Below are positions 7,967 through 15,847 of a DNA stretch of 64,000 bases, piece after piece. The position numbers and the translations under genes are program-made. Every line of letters begins with the position of its first letter. Positions within the stretch are counted from its first letter, which is position 1. The stretch lies in NCBI RefSeq assembly GCF_026241515.1, contig NZ_JAPHPW010000021.1, positions 1 to 64,000 on the forward strand, read 5' to 3'. This DNA comes from Vibrio sp. 14G-20. Lineage in GTDB: Bacteria; Pseudomonadota; Gammaproteobacteria; Enterobacterales; Vibrionaceae. The notes beneath the pieces were generated by a model. That model was not told the origin of the DNA, ran no database searches, and saw nothing but the letters and a program-made list of their open reading frames with translations.

Positions 7967-10840
7967 ATGGAAAAGACATACAACCCAACATCAATCGAAC
8001 AAGCTCTGTATAAGACTTGGGAAGAGAAAGGCTACTTTAAGCCACACGGTGACACATCAAAAGAAGCTTACAGCATCATGATCCCGCCACCGAACGTTAC
8101 TGGCAGCCTACACATGGGTCACGCGTTCCAAGATACGATCATGGATACGCTTATCCGTGCTCAACGTATGAAAGGCAAAAATACGCTTTGGCAAGTGGGT
8201 ACTGACCACGCTGGTATCGCAACTCAAATGGTTGTTGAGCGTAAGATCGCTGCTGAAGAAGGCAAAACAAAACACGACTACGGCCGTGAAGCTTTCATCG
8301 ACAAGATCTGGGAATGGAAAGGCGAATCAGGCGGCACGATCACTCAACAACTTCGTCGTCTTGGCGCATCTGTAGACTGGGGTCGTGAACGATTCACTAT
8401 GGATGACGGCCTATCGGCTGCGACTCAAGAAGTGTTTGTTCGTCTATACGAAGAAGACCTAATCTACCGTGGTAAACGCCTAGTAAACTGGGATCCTAAA
8501 CTGCACACTGCAATCTCGGATCTTGAAGTTGAAAACAAAGACAAAAAAGGTTTCATGTGGCACTTCCGCTACCCGCTAGCGAACGGTGTTAAAACGGCTG
8601 ATGGCAAAGACTACATCGTTGTTGCGACTACGCGTCCTGAAACCATGCTTGGTGATACCGGCGTTGCGGTTAACCCAGAAGATCCTCGCTACAAAGATCT
8701 TATCGGTAAAGAAATCCTGCTTCCTATCGTAAATCGTCTTATCCCTATCGTAGGTGATGAGCACGCTGACATGGATAAAGGCACGGGTTGTGTGAAAATC
8801 ACGCCAGCTCATGACTTTAACGATTACGAAGTGGGCAAGCGCCATAGCCTACCAATGATCAACATCCTAACGTTCAACGGTGATATCCGTGATGCGGCTG
8901 AAATCTTCACAACTAACGGTGAAGAGAGCGATGTGTACTCAACAGAACTTCCAGCTAAATACCAAGGTATGGAGCGCTTTGCTGCTCGTCGTGCAACGGT
9001 TGCTGAATTTGAAGAGCTAGGCCTACTTGAAGAGATCAAAGATCACGATCTAACCGTTCCTTACGGTGACCGTGGTGGCGTGGTTATCGAACCAATGCTG
9101 ACTGACCAATGGTACGTGCGTACAGCACCTCTTGCTGCTCCTGCTGTTAAAGCCGTTGAAGATGGTGAAATCCAATTCGTACCTAAGCAATATGAAAACA
9201 TGTACTTCGCGTGGATGCGTGACGTGCAAGACTGGTGTATCTCTCGTCAACTTTGGTGGGGCCACCGTATCCCAGCATGGTACGACAACGATGGTAAAGT
9301 TTACGTAGGTCGCACTGAAGAAGAAGTTCGTGAAAAGAACAACCTTTCACCGGTTATTGTTCTTAAGCAAGACAACGACGTTCTTGATACTTGGTTCTCT
9401 TCTGCACTTTGGACGTTCGGCACACAAGGCTGGCCTGAAGATACTGAAGCAATGAAAACATTCCACCCATCAGAAGTACTAGTATCTGGTTTTGATATTA
9501 TCTTCTTCTGGGTTGCTCGTATGATCATGATGACCATGCACTTCGTGAAAGACGAAGATGGCAAGGCTCAAGTACCTTTCAAAACAGTTTACATGACGGG
9601 CCTTATCCGTGATGAGAACGGCGACAAGATGTCTAAGTCGAAAGGTAACGTACTTGACCCAATCGATATGATTGACGGCATCGGCCTTGAAGAGCTAGTA
9701 GAAAAGCGTTGTGGCAACATGATGCAACCTAAACTGGCTGCTAAGATCGAAAAAGCTACGCGTAAAACTTTCGAAGATGGTATCGAACCGTACGGTACTG
9801 ATGCACTGCGTTTCACTCTTGCAGCTATGGCTTCAACTGGCCGTGACATCAACTGGGACATGAAGCGTCTTGAAGGTTACCGTAACTTCTGTAACAAGCT
9901 ATGGAACGCAAGCCGTTACGTACTGATGAATACAGAAGAGCACGATTGTGGCATGTCACTGTCTGCTCCAGACCGTGCAAACATGGAATTCTCTCTAGCA
10001 GACAAGTGGATTGAATCTCAGTTTGAAGTTGCAGCGAAAGAGTTTAATGCTCACCTAGACAACTACCGTTTAGACATGGCAGCAAACACGCTTTACGAGT
10101 TCATCTGGAACCAATTCTGTGACTGGTACTTAGAGCTAACGAAACCTGTTCTTTGGAAGGGTACTGAAGCTCAACAACAAGCAACTCGTTACACGCTTAT
10201 TACGGTTCTTGAGAAGACTCTGCGTCTTGCTCACCCTGTTCTTCCTTACATCACGGAATCTATCTGGCAGAGCGTTAAGCCGCTAGTAGATGGCGTTGAA
10301 GGTGAGACAATCATGACTCAAGCGCTTCCTCAGTTTAACGAAGATAACTTCAATGCAGAGATCGTTGAAGACATCGAATGGGTTAAGACTTTCATCACTG
10401 CTATCCGTAACCTACGTGCGGAATACGACATTGCACCAAGCCAAGGCTTGGAAGTAATGATCAAGGTTGCTGATGAGAAAGATGCAGCTCGTATCGAAGC
10501 AAACAAGATCGTTCTGACTTCTCTAGCTAAGCTAGACGATATTAAAGTTCTAGCTTATGGTGAAGAGACTCCTGCTTGTGCAACTAAACTGGTTGGCAAA
10601 TCTGAGCTGATGATCCCAATGGCAGGTCTTATCGACAAAGATGCTGAGCTTGCTCGTCTAGATAAAGAAGTCGCTAAGACTCACGGCGAGATTAAGCGTA
10701 TCGAAGGTAAGCTAGGTAACGAAGGTTTCGTTGCTAAAGCACCAGAAGCAGTTATCGCGAAAGAGCGTGAAAAGCTTGAAGGCTACAAGGAAACTCTTGT
10801 TAAGCTTGAAGAGCAAAAAGCGACAATCGCTGCGCTTTAA
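7967..10840 (+). CDS. valS: Valyl-tRNA synthetase
   Basis: A class I aminoacyl-tRNA synthetase that charges tRNA-Val and edits mischarged threonine. I chose ATG 7967 (957 residues, MEKTYNPTSIEQALY), matching the E. coli N-terminus, over a TTG 14 codons upstream. The HIGH-type motif is in PPNVTGSLHMGHAF (about 40-55), the CP1 editing domain spans about 190-330 with TTRPETMLGDTGVAV, and the KMSKS loop is in GDKMSKSKGNV. The tail from about 880 is the coiled-coil tRNA-binding arm. Codon use is strongly biased, as expected for an abundant enzyme. Confidence 0.98.
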   Translation: MEKTYNPTSIEQALYKTWEEKGYFKPHGDTSKEAYSIMIPPPNVTGSLHMGHAFQDTIMDTLIRAQRMKGKNTLWQVGTDHAGIATQMVVERKIAAEEGKTKHDYGREAFIDKIWEWKGESGGTITQQLRRLGASVDWGRERFTMDDGLSAATQEVFVRLYEEDLIYRGKRLVNWDPKLHTAISDLEVENKDKKGFMWHFRYPLANGVKTADGKDYIVVATTRPETMLGDTGVAVNPEDPRYKDLIGKEILLPIVNRLIPIVGDEHADMDKGTGCVKITPAHDFNDYEVGKRHSLPMINILTFNGDIRDAAEIFTTNGEESDVYSTELPAKYQGMERFAARRATVAEFEELGLLEEIKDHDLTVPYGDRGGVVIEPMLTDQWYVRTAPLAAPAVKAVEDGEIQFVPKQYENMYFAWMRDVQDWCISRQLWWGHRIPAWYDNDGKVYVGRTEEEVREKNNLSPVIVLKQDNDVLDTWFSSALWTFGTQGWPEDTEAMKTFHPSEVLVSGFDIIFFWVARMIMMTMHFVKDEDGKAQVPFKTVYMTGLIRDENGDKMSKSKGNVLDPIDMIDGIGLEELVEKRCGNMMQPKLAAKIEKATRKTFEDGIEPYGTDALRFTLAAMASTGRDINWDMKRLEGYRNFCNKLWNASRYVLMNTEEHDCGMSLSAPDRANMEFSLADKWIESQFEVAAKEFNAHLDNYRLDMAANTLYEFIWNQFCDWYLELTKPVLWKGTEAQQQATRYTLITVLEKTLRLAHPVLPYITESIWQSVKPLVDGVEGETIMTQALPQFNEDNFNAEIVEDIEWVKTFITAIRNLRAEYDIAPSQGLEVMIKVADEKDAARIEANKIVLTSLAKLDDIKVLAYGEETPACATKLVGKSELMIPMAGLIDKDAELARLDKEVAKTHGEIKRIEGKLGNEGFVAKAPEAVIAKEREKLEGYKETLVKLEEQKATIAAL

Positions 10841-10883
10841 AACCGAGTGAACGAGAAGGCTTCAAACTTCTCGCTCTAAATAG

Positions 10884-10914
10884 AAAGGTTGGTCTTGGTG
10901 ACCAGCCTTTTTTT
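10884..10914 (+). terminator. valS terminator
   Basis: AAAGGTTGGTC pairs with GACCAGCCTTT (one G-T pair) around a 5-base loop, followed by a T run. Confidence 0.88.
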
Positions 10915-10965
10915 ATACCTCTAACTCCAAAATTCCAATGCTTCTCACTCTAGCCTCACTTATTG

Positions 10966-10980
10966 ATAGGTTTCATCTAT
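10966..10980 (+). promoter_or_regulatory. OxyR-like half-site upstream of the DUF2061 gene
   Basis: ATAG-g-T-ttc-A-t-CTAT fits the ATAGnTnnnAnCTAT element contacted by an OxyR dimer at every specified base. It lies inside a wider perfect inverted repeat TTGATAG-N7-CTATCAA (10963-10983), which would also suit another LysR-type regulator. It adjoins the -35 region of the likely promoter. The second OxyR element expected 7 bp downstream is poor. Confidence 0.5.
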
Positions 10981-11002
10981 CAAATTAATCTCTACTTCCC
11001 AT

Positions 11003-11026
11003 TATACTTAATGATAATGATTCTCA
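11003..11026 (+). promoter_or_regulatory. Promoter -10 with Fur-like box for the DUF2061 gene
   Basis: TATACT (11003-11008) is a good -10 without a recognisable -35, suggesting activator dependence. Just downstream TGATAAT-G-ATTCTCA (11012-11026) matches the 7-1-7 Fur consensus TGATAAT-n-ATTATCA with one mismatch and would cover the transcription start, consistent with iron-dependent repression. Confidence 0.6.
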
Positions 11027-11068
11027 ATAATAAGCCTATCAAAACAACACAACGACTGAGTAATTATC

Positions 11069-11473
11069 ATGAAAAAGACACTAACCTTTGCTGCATTACA
11101 TTTTACTATCGCATTTAGTGTCGCTTATGTACTAACAGGCGACATCTTAATTGGTAGCTTAATCGCTATGATTGAGCCTTCTGTGAATACTGTTGCCTTC
11201 TATTTTCATGAAAAGGCGTGGGCTCAAGTTCCTGCTCTTAAAGCTCGTCAGTGGATGACCAAATTAAAAACAGCAAGCTTTGCTACCATCCACTTTAGTG
11301 TTGCCTTTACCGTTGTCTACTTATTGACTGGTGATGCCTTTGTTGGTGGTGTGATGGCAACGTTAGAGCCCGCGTTGAATACCGTGGCTTATTACTTTCA
11401 TGAGAAGGTGTGGTTACGAAAAGCAGAAAACCAAGCAGCACAACCACAGTTTTGTTTGCACCAACATGCTTAA
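11069..11473 (+). CDS. Duplicated DUF2061 membrane protein
   Basis: The 134-residue protein is two copies of the DUF2061 module. Residues 1-51 and about 68-119 can be aligned: each has a K-T-x-T/S-F-A-x-x-H-F opening, a hydrophobic helix with Y(V/L)LTGD, a second helix, an EPxxNTVA motif and a closing YYFHEKxW. The repeated H, E and HE residues are the most conserved positions. The family is small, membrane-associated and uncharacterised. The upstream OxyR-like and Fur-like sites suggest induction by peroxide and/or iron limitation. The start follows a moderate ribosome site. No partner gene is evident. Confidence 0.85.
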   Translation: MKKTLTFAALHFTIAFSVAYVLTGDILIGSLIAMIEPSVNTVAFYFHEKAWAQVPALKARQWMTKLKTASFATIHFSVAFTVVYLLTGDAFVGGVMATLEPALNTVAYYFHEKVWLRKAENQAAQPQFCLHQHA

Positions 11474-11489
11474 TTAAGAGAATTTACCA

Positions 11490-11535
11490 TTGACAAAGTT
11501 GCGCACCGCAATTAAATTAGTTGTGGTACACAACT
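11490..11535 (+). promoter_or_regulatory. Promoter and tandem palindromic operators of the MarR-GNAT gene
   Basis: TTGACA (11490-11495), 17 bp and TAAATT (11513-11518) form a plausible promoter. Operator 2 (11519-11535) is a perfect inverted repeat AGTTGTG-gta-CACAACT covering the start point. A weaker relative (11497-11513, with TTGCG-cac-CGCAA) lies between the -35 and -10. Their centres are 22 bp apart, about two helical turns. MarR proteins commonly bind such 16-18 bp palindromes to repress their own gene. Confidence 0.65.
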
Positions 11536-11554
11536 TTATTTGAAGGTGAAAATT

Positions 11555-12460
11555 ATGGATGCTCGAAAACTCAGACAATACTCCCGCCAAGCCGTGCGTT
11601 TACTGGGTATGTTTGATAAACAATGTGGTGAGGTCACGCTCACTCCTGTTCAAGCTCACGCATTAGGAGAGATCCAACTCCAACCTTTAACCATCAATCA
11701 ATTAGCACAACAGCTCAATGTCGATAAATCTAATGCCAGTCGAACGGTGGCTGGCCTCAGCAAACTTGAGTTGGTAGAGACTATTGAAAATCCAAAAGAC
11801 AAACGCAGCCAATGGGTGACACTGACGTCTCTTGGGCAAAACATGTTGAGTCAATTAGACGTGCAACAAAACACCTTTTTCGAAGACATGCTGCTGACTC
11901 TCAATGAGGATGAGCAACAACAGCTGAAAGTTGGACTGGAAACGTACTTAAAAGGGTTAGCGAATGTCTGCCAAGCTGACGAGTTCATACTTCGCCCACT
12001 CACTCAATCAGATAACCCGCAGTTAGCCGAGGTGATTCGTAAAGTTTCAGCGGAACATGGGCTCACCGAAGATAAAGGTTATGGTGTAGCCGACCCTACC
12101 CTTGATGACATGTACTCTGTCTATAACAAAGAGAACGCAATGTACTGGGTGATCGAATATCAAGGTGAAGTGGTAGGTGGCGGTGGTTTTGCGCCATTAG
12201 CAGGCCGACCAGATGTGTGTGAGCTACAGAAAATGTACTTCCTACCACAAACCCGAGGGCAAGGTTTAGCAAAGCGCATCGTTGCTCAAAGCCTAAAACT
12301 GGCTAAGCAGCTTGGTTACCAGCACATGTACTTGGAAACAACGGAATGCTTGGGTGCTGCTGTAAAACTCTATGAAAAACTGGAGTTTGAACACCTTGAT
12401 TCAGCTTGGGGAGAAACAGGCCATGACGCTTGTGAGGTTGTCATGGCCAAAACGCTATAA
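11555..12460 (+). CDS. MarR-family regulator fused to GNAT acetyltransferase
   Basis: I chose ATG 11555 (301 residues) because AAGGTG sits at the right distance; a TTG 15 bases upstream is weaker. Residues 1-140 are a MarR-type winged helix (recognition helix DKSNASRTVAGLSKLELVET, wing NPKDKRSQWVTLT). Residues 150-300 are a GNAT domain with the acetyl-CoA loop around LPQTRGQGLAKRIVAQ and the late LYEKLEFEHL segment. Such fusions are known in many bacteria, but their acetyl acceptor is seldom known. The tandem palindromes over the promoter suggest autorepression, possibly relieved by a ligand. It is monocistronic, with no adjacent target gene. Confidence 0.88.
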   Translation: MDARKLRQYSRQAVRLLGMFDKQCGEVTLTPVQAHALGEIQLQPLTINQLAQQLNVDKSNASRTVAGLSKLELVETIENPKDKRSQWVTLTSLGQNMLSQLDVQQNTFFEDMLLTLNEDEQQQLKVGLETYLKGLANVCQADEFILRPLTQSDNPQLAEVIRKVSAEHGLTEDKGYGVADPTLDDMYSVYNKENAMYWVIEYQGEVVGGGGFAPLAGRPDVCELQKMYFLPQTRGQGLAKRIVAQSLKLAKQLGYQHMYLETTECLGAAVKLYEKLEFEHLDSAWGETGHDACEVVMAKTL

Positions 12461-12554
12461 TGTGTTTTTGAAATAGGGTTAGCGTCGGCAGTTCATCAGA
12501 TGGTAAGCAAGTGAGCGAATTGATTCCTTACGTAACGGGCTAATTAAATAACCG

Positions 12555-13352
12555 CTAACTACGCAAAAAATTACTGACGCAAGAAGCTGGATTCAAGGCG
12601 ACAAAAGAGCTCTCTTCCTGCCCATCAAGTACCACTTCTAACTGATATAAATGTTTAGGGTTAGGATTCTCAATATCAAAAATGATCGGCGCCTCAACCT
12701 GGAAAACAACACCCGTATGTTCTGCTCGCACATCTATCGGCATCACCAATGTCATACCATTAAACTTGATTGATGCCGATATTAGCCCCGGCTTTAGCGT
12801 TTGATAGATAACATCCACTTTGAACTCACAACCACCACCGTAATGCCAGATCTGCTCTGTCACAACTTGCTCAAGCTTGACGTGACGAACGAACTGCAGA
12901 TATGGCGCTTGCCAGATTCCGATACGAGAATCCGATTTAGCGACAGCCGGTGACGAGACTGACTCATCCATATCCTCTTCAAGCAATAAGCTCTCCTCTT
13001 CTTCAAGGAAAAGGATCTCAAAACGGTTGCGACCAGACTGCATGTAAGGTCGAATATCTTTACGATATTCGACTTGGCTACCATCACAATCAAACACGGC
13101 AACGCCATTGAGCCGCACTTCCGCAAAGTAATCAACACCTGCCATTACTAACTCAACAAACGGGCACGCCAGCATCGCATCATCCACTTCGATGTCATGC
13201 ATCAGGTGCCACTCTTGCTCTGCGATTTCACTTTCACTCAAGCTATCAGGAAGCTTTGAACTTAACGGAGCCGGAAAGGTAATGTCATCTTGTGGAATAG
13301 AGAGATCCGTTAGTGGCGATATTTGCCAAAGACCATCGAGAGGTAATCGCAT
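12555..13352 (-). CDS. Orphan GH2-type beta-sandwich protein (no catalytic barrel)
   Basis: The 265-residue protein opens with LDGLWQISPLTD and has WHL near 48, the GVDYFAEVRLNG segment near 72-83, and DIRPYMQSGRNRFEILF near 99-115. This is the fingerprint of the N-terminal galactose-binding-like sandwich of family 2 glycosidases such as beta-mannosidase. The later GIWQAPYLQF also fits. The (beta/alpha)8 barrel with catalytic glutamates is absent and the gene ends cleanly, so it is not an obvious truncation. There is no signal peptide, so it is probably cytosolic. It may bind a carbohydrate or serve as a scaffold. No sugar genes are adjacent. Confidence 0.7.
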   Translation of the reverse strand: MRLPLDGLWQISPLTDLSIPQDDITFPAPLSSKLPDSLSESEIAEQEWHLMHDIEVDDAMLACPFVELVMAGVDYFAEVRLNGVAVFDCDGSQVEYRKDIRPYMQSGRNRFEILFLEEEESLLLEEDMDESVSSPAVAKSDSRIGIWQAPYLQFVRHVKLEQVVTEQIWHYGGGCEFKVDVIYQTLKPGLISASIKFNGMTLVMPIDVRAEHTGVVFQVEAPIIFDIENPNPKHLYQLEVVLDGQEESSFVALNPASCVSNFLRS

Positions 13353-13430
13353 AGCATTCCTTGAGCTAGATCAATTTTGACCGCATTATAATGAATGAAT
13401 GCATATAAAGACATTTATTTTTCTGAGGAC

Positions 13431-13458
13431 AAAAAAATGCCAGCTCAAGGCTGGCATT
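13431..13458 (-). terminator. rraB terminator
   Basis: On the minus strand AATGCCAGC pairs with GCTGGCATT around CTTGA and runs into seven Ts. Confidence 0.9.
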
Positions 13459-13476
13459 CTTTAAAACTGGGAGAGA

Positions 13477-13893
13477 TTACTCTTCGTCTTCATCATCTTC
13501 GTCAGGGTAGATAGCATCTTCACCTTCGTAGTAAGTGCCCCAACCGTCGTAGATAATGTCAAACTTCTCGGCAAGATTTACAAGCTTTTCAACTTGCTCA
13601 TCAATCGCTTCTGCGTTCAGAGTACACTGCATCGTTGCATCACAACAAAGTAGCTTGTTGCCATCTTCGTCTTCTGTCTCTTCAGCTTCAAGCACTTCAA
13701 AGCCCATTTTGAACGCTTCAACAACCGCTTTCTCAAGTACTGCGAAATCTTCAGCAAATAGGTGATGCTCGATATCGTATAGAGCTTCAGGATCGCTACC
13801 ATCTTCAATTAACGCTGTAATGATGTCGCGAGTCTCTTCCTTTTGAAATTCAATTAATTCCGCTACTGATAGATATTCATCTTCGTGAGACAT
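13477..13893 (-). CDS. rraB: Regulator of RNase E activity RraB
   Basis: RraB binds the C-terminal scaffold of RNase E and changes degradosome composition, stabilising a subset of mRNAs. The 138-residue protein is very acidic, with a DUF1260-type fold (DYIT...ALIEDGSDPEALYDIEHH and HLFAEDFAVLEKAVVEAF) and an aspartate/glutamate-rich tail, as in E. coli RraB. It is monocistronic, preceded by a long intergenic region shared with arcA and followed by a strong terminator. In E. coli it lies beside argI, and here it also lies close to an ornithine carbamoyltransferase gene. Confidence 0.95.
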   Translation of the reverse strand: MSHEDEYLSVAELIEFQKEETRDIITALIEDGSDPEALYDIEHHLFAEDFAVLEKAVVEAFKMGFEVLEAEETEDEDGNKLLCCDATMQCTLNAEAIDEQVEKLVNLAEKFDIIYDGWGTYYEGEDAIYPDEDDEDEE

Positions 13894-14470
13894 GTGTCTG
13901 CTCCAGAGTGTTGACTATGAAAAGATCAAATTTGATTGCCACGAAATATGGCATGGATCGCCTAGAAAAGCCACCTAGATCAGGTATAGAAGAGTAAGTT
14001 TATCGCTAGATAACAGAGGGGATATCAATTAAAAAGTGAAATCAAAATCACAGAAACAAATTTTCAACATATTATTAACTAACGTGTGTTTTAGCATTTC
14101 ATTTTTATTGTTACTTTTCGCCTTACTTCTCTAAAACTGAGTGGTTAGTCATATCAAATGCATACTGACGATCACTTCATTGGTGCATAAGATCTCATTT
14201 TAGAATGGATAATTGCATAAATTTTGAATGAAAAATCATGTTCACCAAGCAAAATGGATTATCGAGTTACTGAAATTTGAGCATAGAACCGCAAAAAGTT
14301 TGTTCTAGCATTGAGTTTTTCAATTGGATTTTAATATCACTAATTTTTAATTAATTAGCATTAAAAACCAATAATTGAGAAATAACACAACCTTTACACA
14401 ATTTTCAAAACTTGCATATTACGAACAAGCTTGTCATAAATAGACGCTGGATTAATAGTAAGGATGCAAA
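13894..14470. other. Long A/T-rich divergent regulatory region between rraB and arcA
   Basis: There are 577 bp without a convincing gene. A possible ArgR box lies at 14225-14238. TGCATA occurs three times (14159, 14184 and 14214). A weak promoter for arcA could be TTGCAT (14412-14417), 17 bp and CATAAA (14435-14440). The size suggests several regulators act on arcA, as is usual for arginine deiminase genes (oxygen, arginine, carbon source), but I cannot identify FNR or CRP sites with confidence. Confidence 0.6.
14225..14238 (+). promoter_or_regulatory. Possible ArgR box upstream of arcA
   Basis: TGAAT-gaaa-AATCA matches the ArgR consensus TGAAT-N4-ATTCA at nine of ten specified positions. 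A partner box at the usual 21-bp spacing is not evident. Confidence 0.35.
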
Positions 14471-15691
14471 ATGAGTAAGCTGTACGTTGGCTCCGAAGTC
14501 GGTCAATTAAGACGAGTTCTCCTAAATCGACCTGAAAGGGCACTCACCCACCTCACCCCTTCTAACTGTCATGAGTTACTCTTTGATGATGTACTTGCAG
14601 TAGAAGCCGCAGGTGAAGAACACGATGCCTTTGCGACAACACTTCGTAACCAAGACGTTGAAGTGTTATTACTGCATGACCTACTGGTTGAGACACTCGC
14701 TGTGGCTCAAGCTCGTGAGTGGCTACTGACTACTCAAATCTCAGATTTCCGTTACGGCCCTACATTCGCACGAGATTTAAGAGAATACCTTGCTCAAATG
14801 GACAACGAGCACTTAGCCACGATCCTACTTGGTGGTTTAGCCTACTCTGAACTTCCTATTAAATCTTCTTCAATGCTACCGAAGATGCACCGCCCGCTTG
14901 ATTTCGTTATTGAGCCGCTACCCAACCATCTATTTACCCGCGATACTTCTTGTTGGGTTTATGGAGGTGTCTCTCTTAACCCGATGATGATGCCTGCCCG
15001 TCAACGAGAAACGAATCACTTGCGAGCAATTTACCGCTGGCACCCTGTATTCGCAGGCCAAGATTTCATTAAGCACTTCGGTGATGAAGATCTTCACTAT
15101 GACAATGCGAATATTGAAGGTGGAGATGTTCTGGTTATCGGTAAAGGTGCCGTGCTTATCGGTATTTCAGAGCGTACTAAGCCACAAGGTGTTGAAAACC
15201 TAGCCGCTAGTTTATTCAAATCTGGTCAAGCTAAAGAAGTGATTGCGATTGATTTACCGAAGCACCGCTCTTGTATGCACCTTGATACAGTAATGACGCA
15301 CATGGATATCGACACATTCTCAGTCTATCCAGAGATCGTTCGCAAAGACCTAGATACTTGGCGCTTAACGCCAAAAGAAAATGGCGAAATGCGAGTAGAG
15401 AAAGCTGAAAACTACCTAACAGCGATTGAAGGTGCACTGGACCTCGATCAACTGAAGATCATCACTACTGGTGGTGATAACTACGAAGCTGAACGTGAAC
15501 AGTGGAATGACGCTAACAACGTACTGACGGTGAAACCGGGTACGGTTATCGGTTATGAGCGTAATGTTTACACCAATGAGAAATACGATAAAGCAGGTAT
15601 CGAAGTTCTGACGATTCCGGGCAATGAGCTAGGTCGTGGCCGAGGTGGCGCTCGCTGTATGAGTTGTCCTATCGAAAGAGACGGTATCTAA
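14471..15691 (+). CDS. arcA: Arginine deiminase
   Basis: This enzyme hydrolyses arginine to citrulline and ammonia, the first step of the arginine deiminase pathway. The 406-residue protein has the guanidine-modifying fold with FTRDTSCWVYGGV (about 157-169), the HLDTVMTHMD catalytic-histidine segment (near 271-280) and the C-terminal nucleophilic cysteine in GGARCMSCP. It has its own terminator before argF. Carbamate kinase (arcC) and the arginine/ornithine antiporter (arcD) are not in the window, so ATP recovery from citrulline would need genes elsewhere. A good ribosome site (GTAAGGA) precedes it. Confidence 0.96.
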   Translation: MSKLYVGSEVGQLRRVLLNRPERALTHLTPSNCHELLFDDVLAVEAAGEEHDAFATTLRNQDVEVLLLHDLLVETLAVAQAREWLLTTQISDFRYGPTFARDLREYLAQMDNEHLATILLGGLAYSELPIKSSSMLPKMHRPLDFVIEPLPNHLFTRDTSCWVYGGVSLNPMMMPARQRETNHLRAIYRWHPVFAGQDFIKHFGDEDLHYDNANIEGGDVLVIGKGAVLIGISERTKPQGVENLAASLFKSGQAKEVIAIDLPKHRSCMHLDTVMTHMDIDTFSVYPEIVRKDLDTWRLTPKENGEMRVEKAENYLTAIEGALDLDQLKIITTGGDNYEAEREQWNDANNVLTVKPGTVIGYERNVYTNEKYDKAGIEVLTIPGNELGRGRGGARCMSCPIERDGI

Positions 15692-15730
15692 GCCACAAAA
15701 CTCAATAAAGCGAACACACTAACTTATCTA

Positions 15731-15758
15731 GGCCAGTACCATTGTACTGGCCTTTTTT
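15731..15758 (+). terminator. arcA terminator
   Basis: GGCCAGTAC and GTACTGGCC form a perfect 9-bp stem with a CATT loop followed by six Ts. Confidence 0.92.
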
Positions 15759-15769
15759 ATCAAATCAAT

Positions 15770-15804
15770 AAAATAAATATTCACAAATATAGCATTTTTA
15801 TGTT
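15770..15804 (+). promoter_or_regulatory. Possible tandem ArgR boxes upstream of argF
   Basis: AAAAT-aaat-ATTCA (15770-15783) has one good half-site. A weaker element AGCAT-tttt-ATGTT starts exactly 21 bp later, the spacing of natural tandem ARG boxes. The spacing is suggestive, but the second box matches only half of the specified bases. Confidence 0.35.
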
Positions 15805-15847
15805 TAACTGAGTTCTTCATTGATTCTATATACGCAAGGAGCGAGAG

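Noticed and set aside
14159..14219. Three TGCATA hexamers upstream of arcA as a regulator array
   Set aside because: Spacings (25 and 30 bp) are irregular and the region is A/T-rich, so chance is a sufficient explanation.
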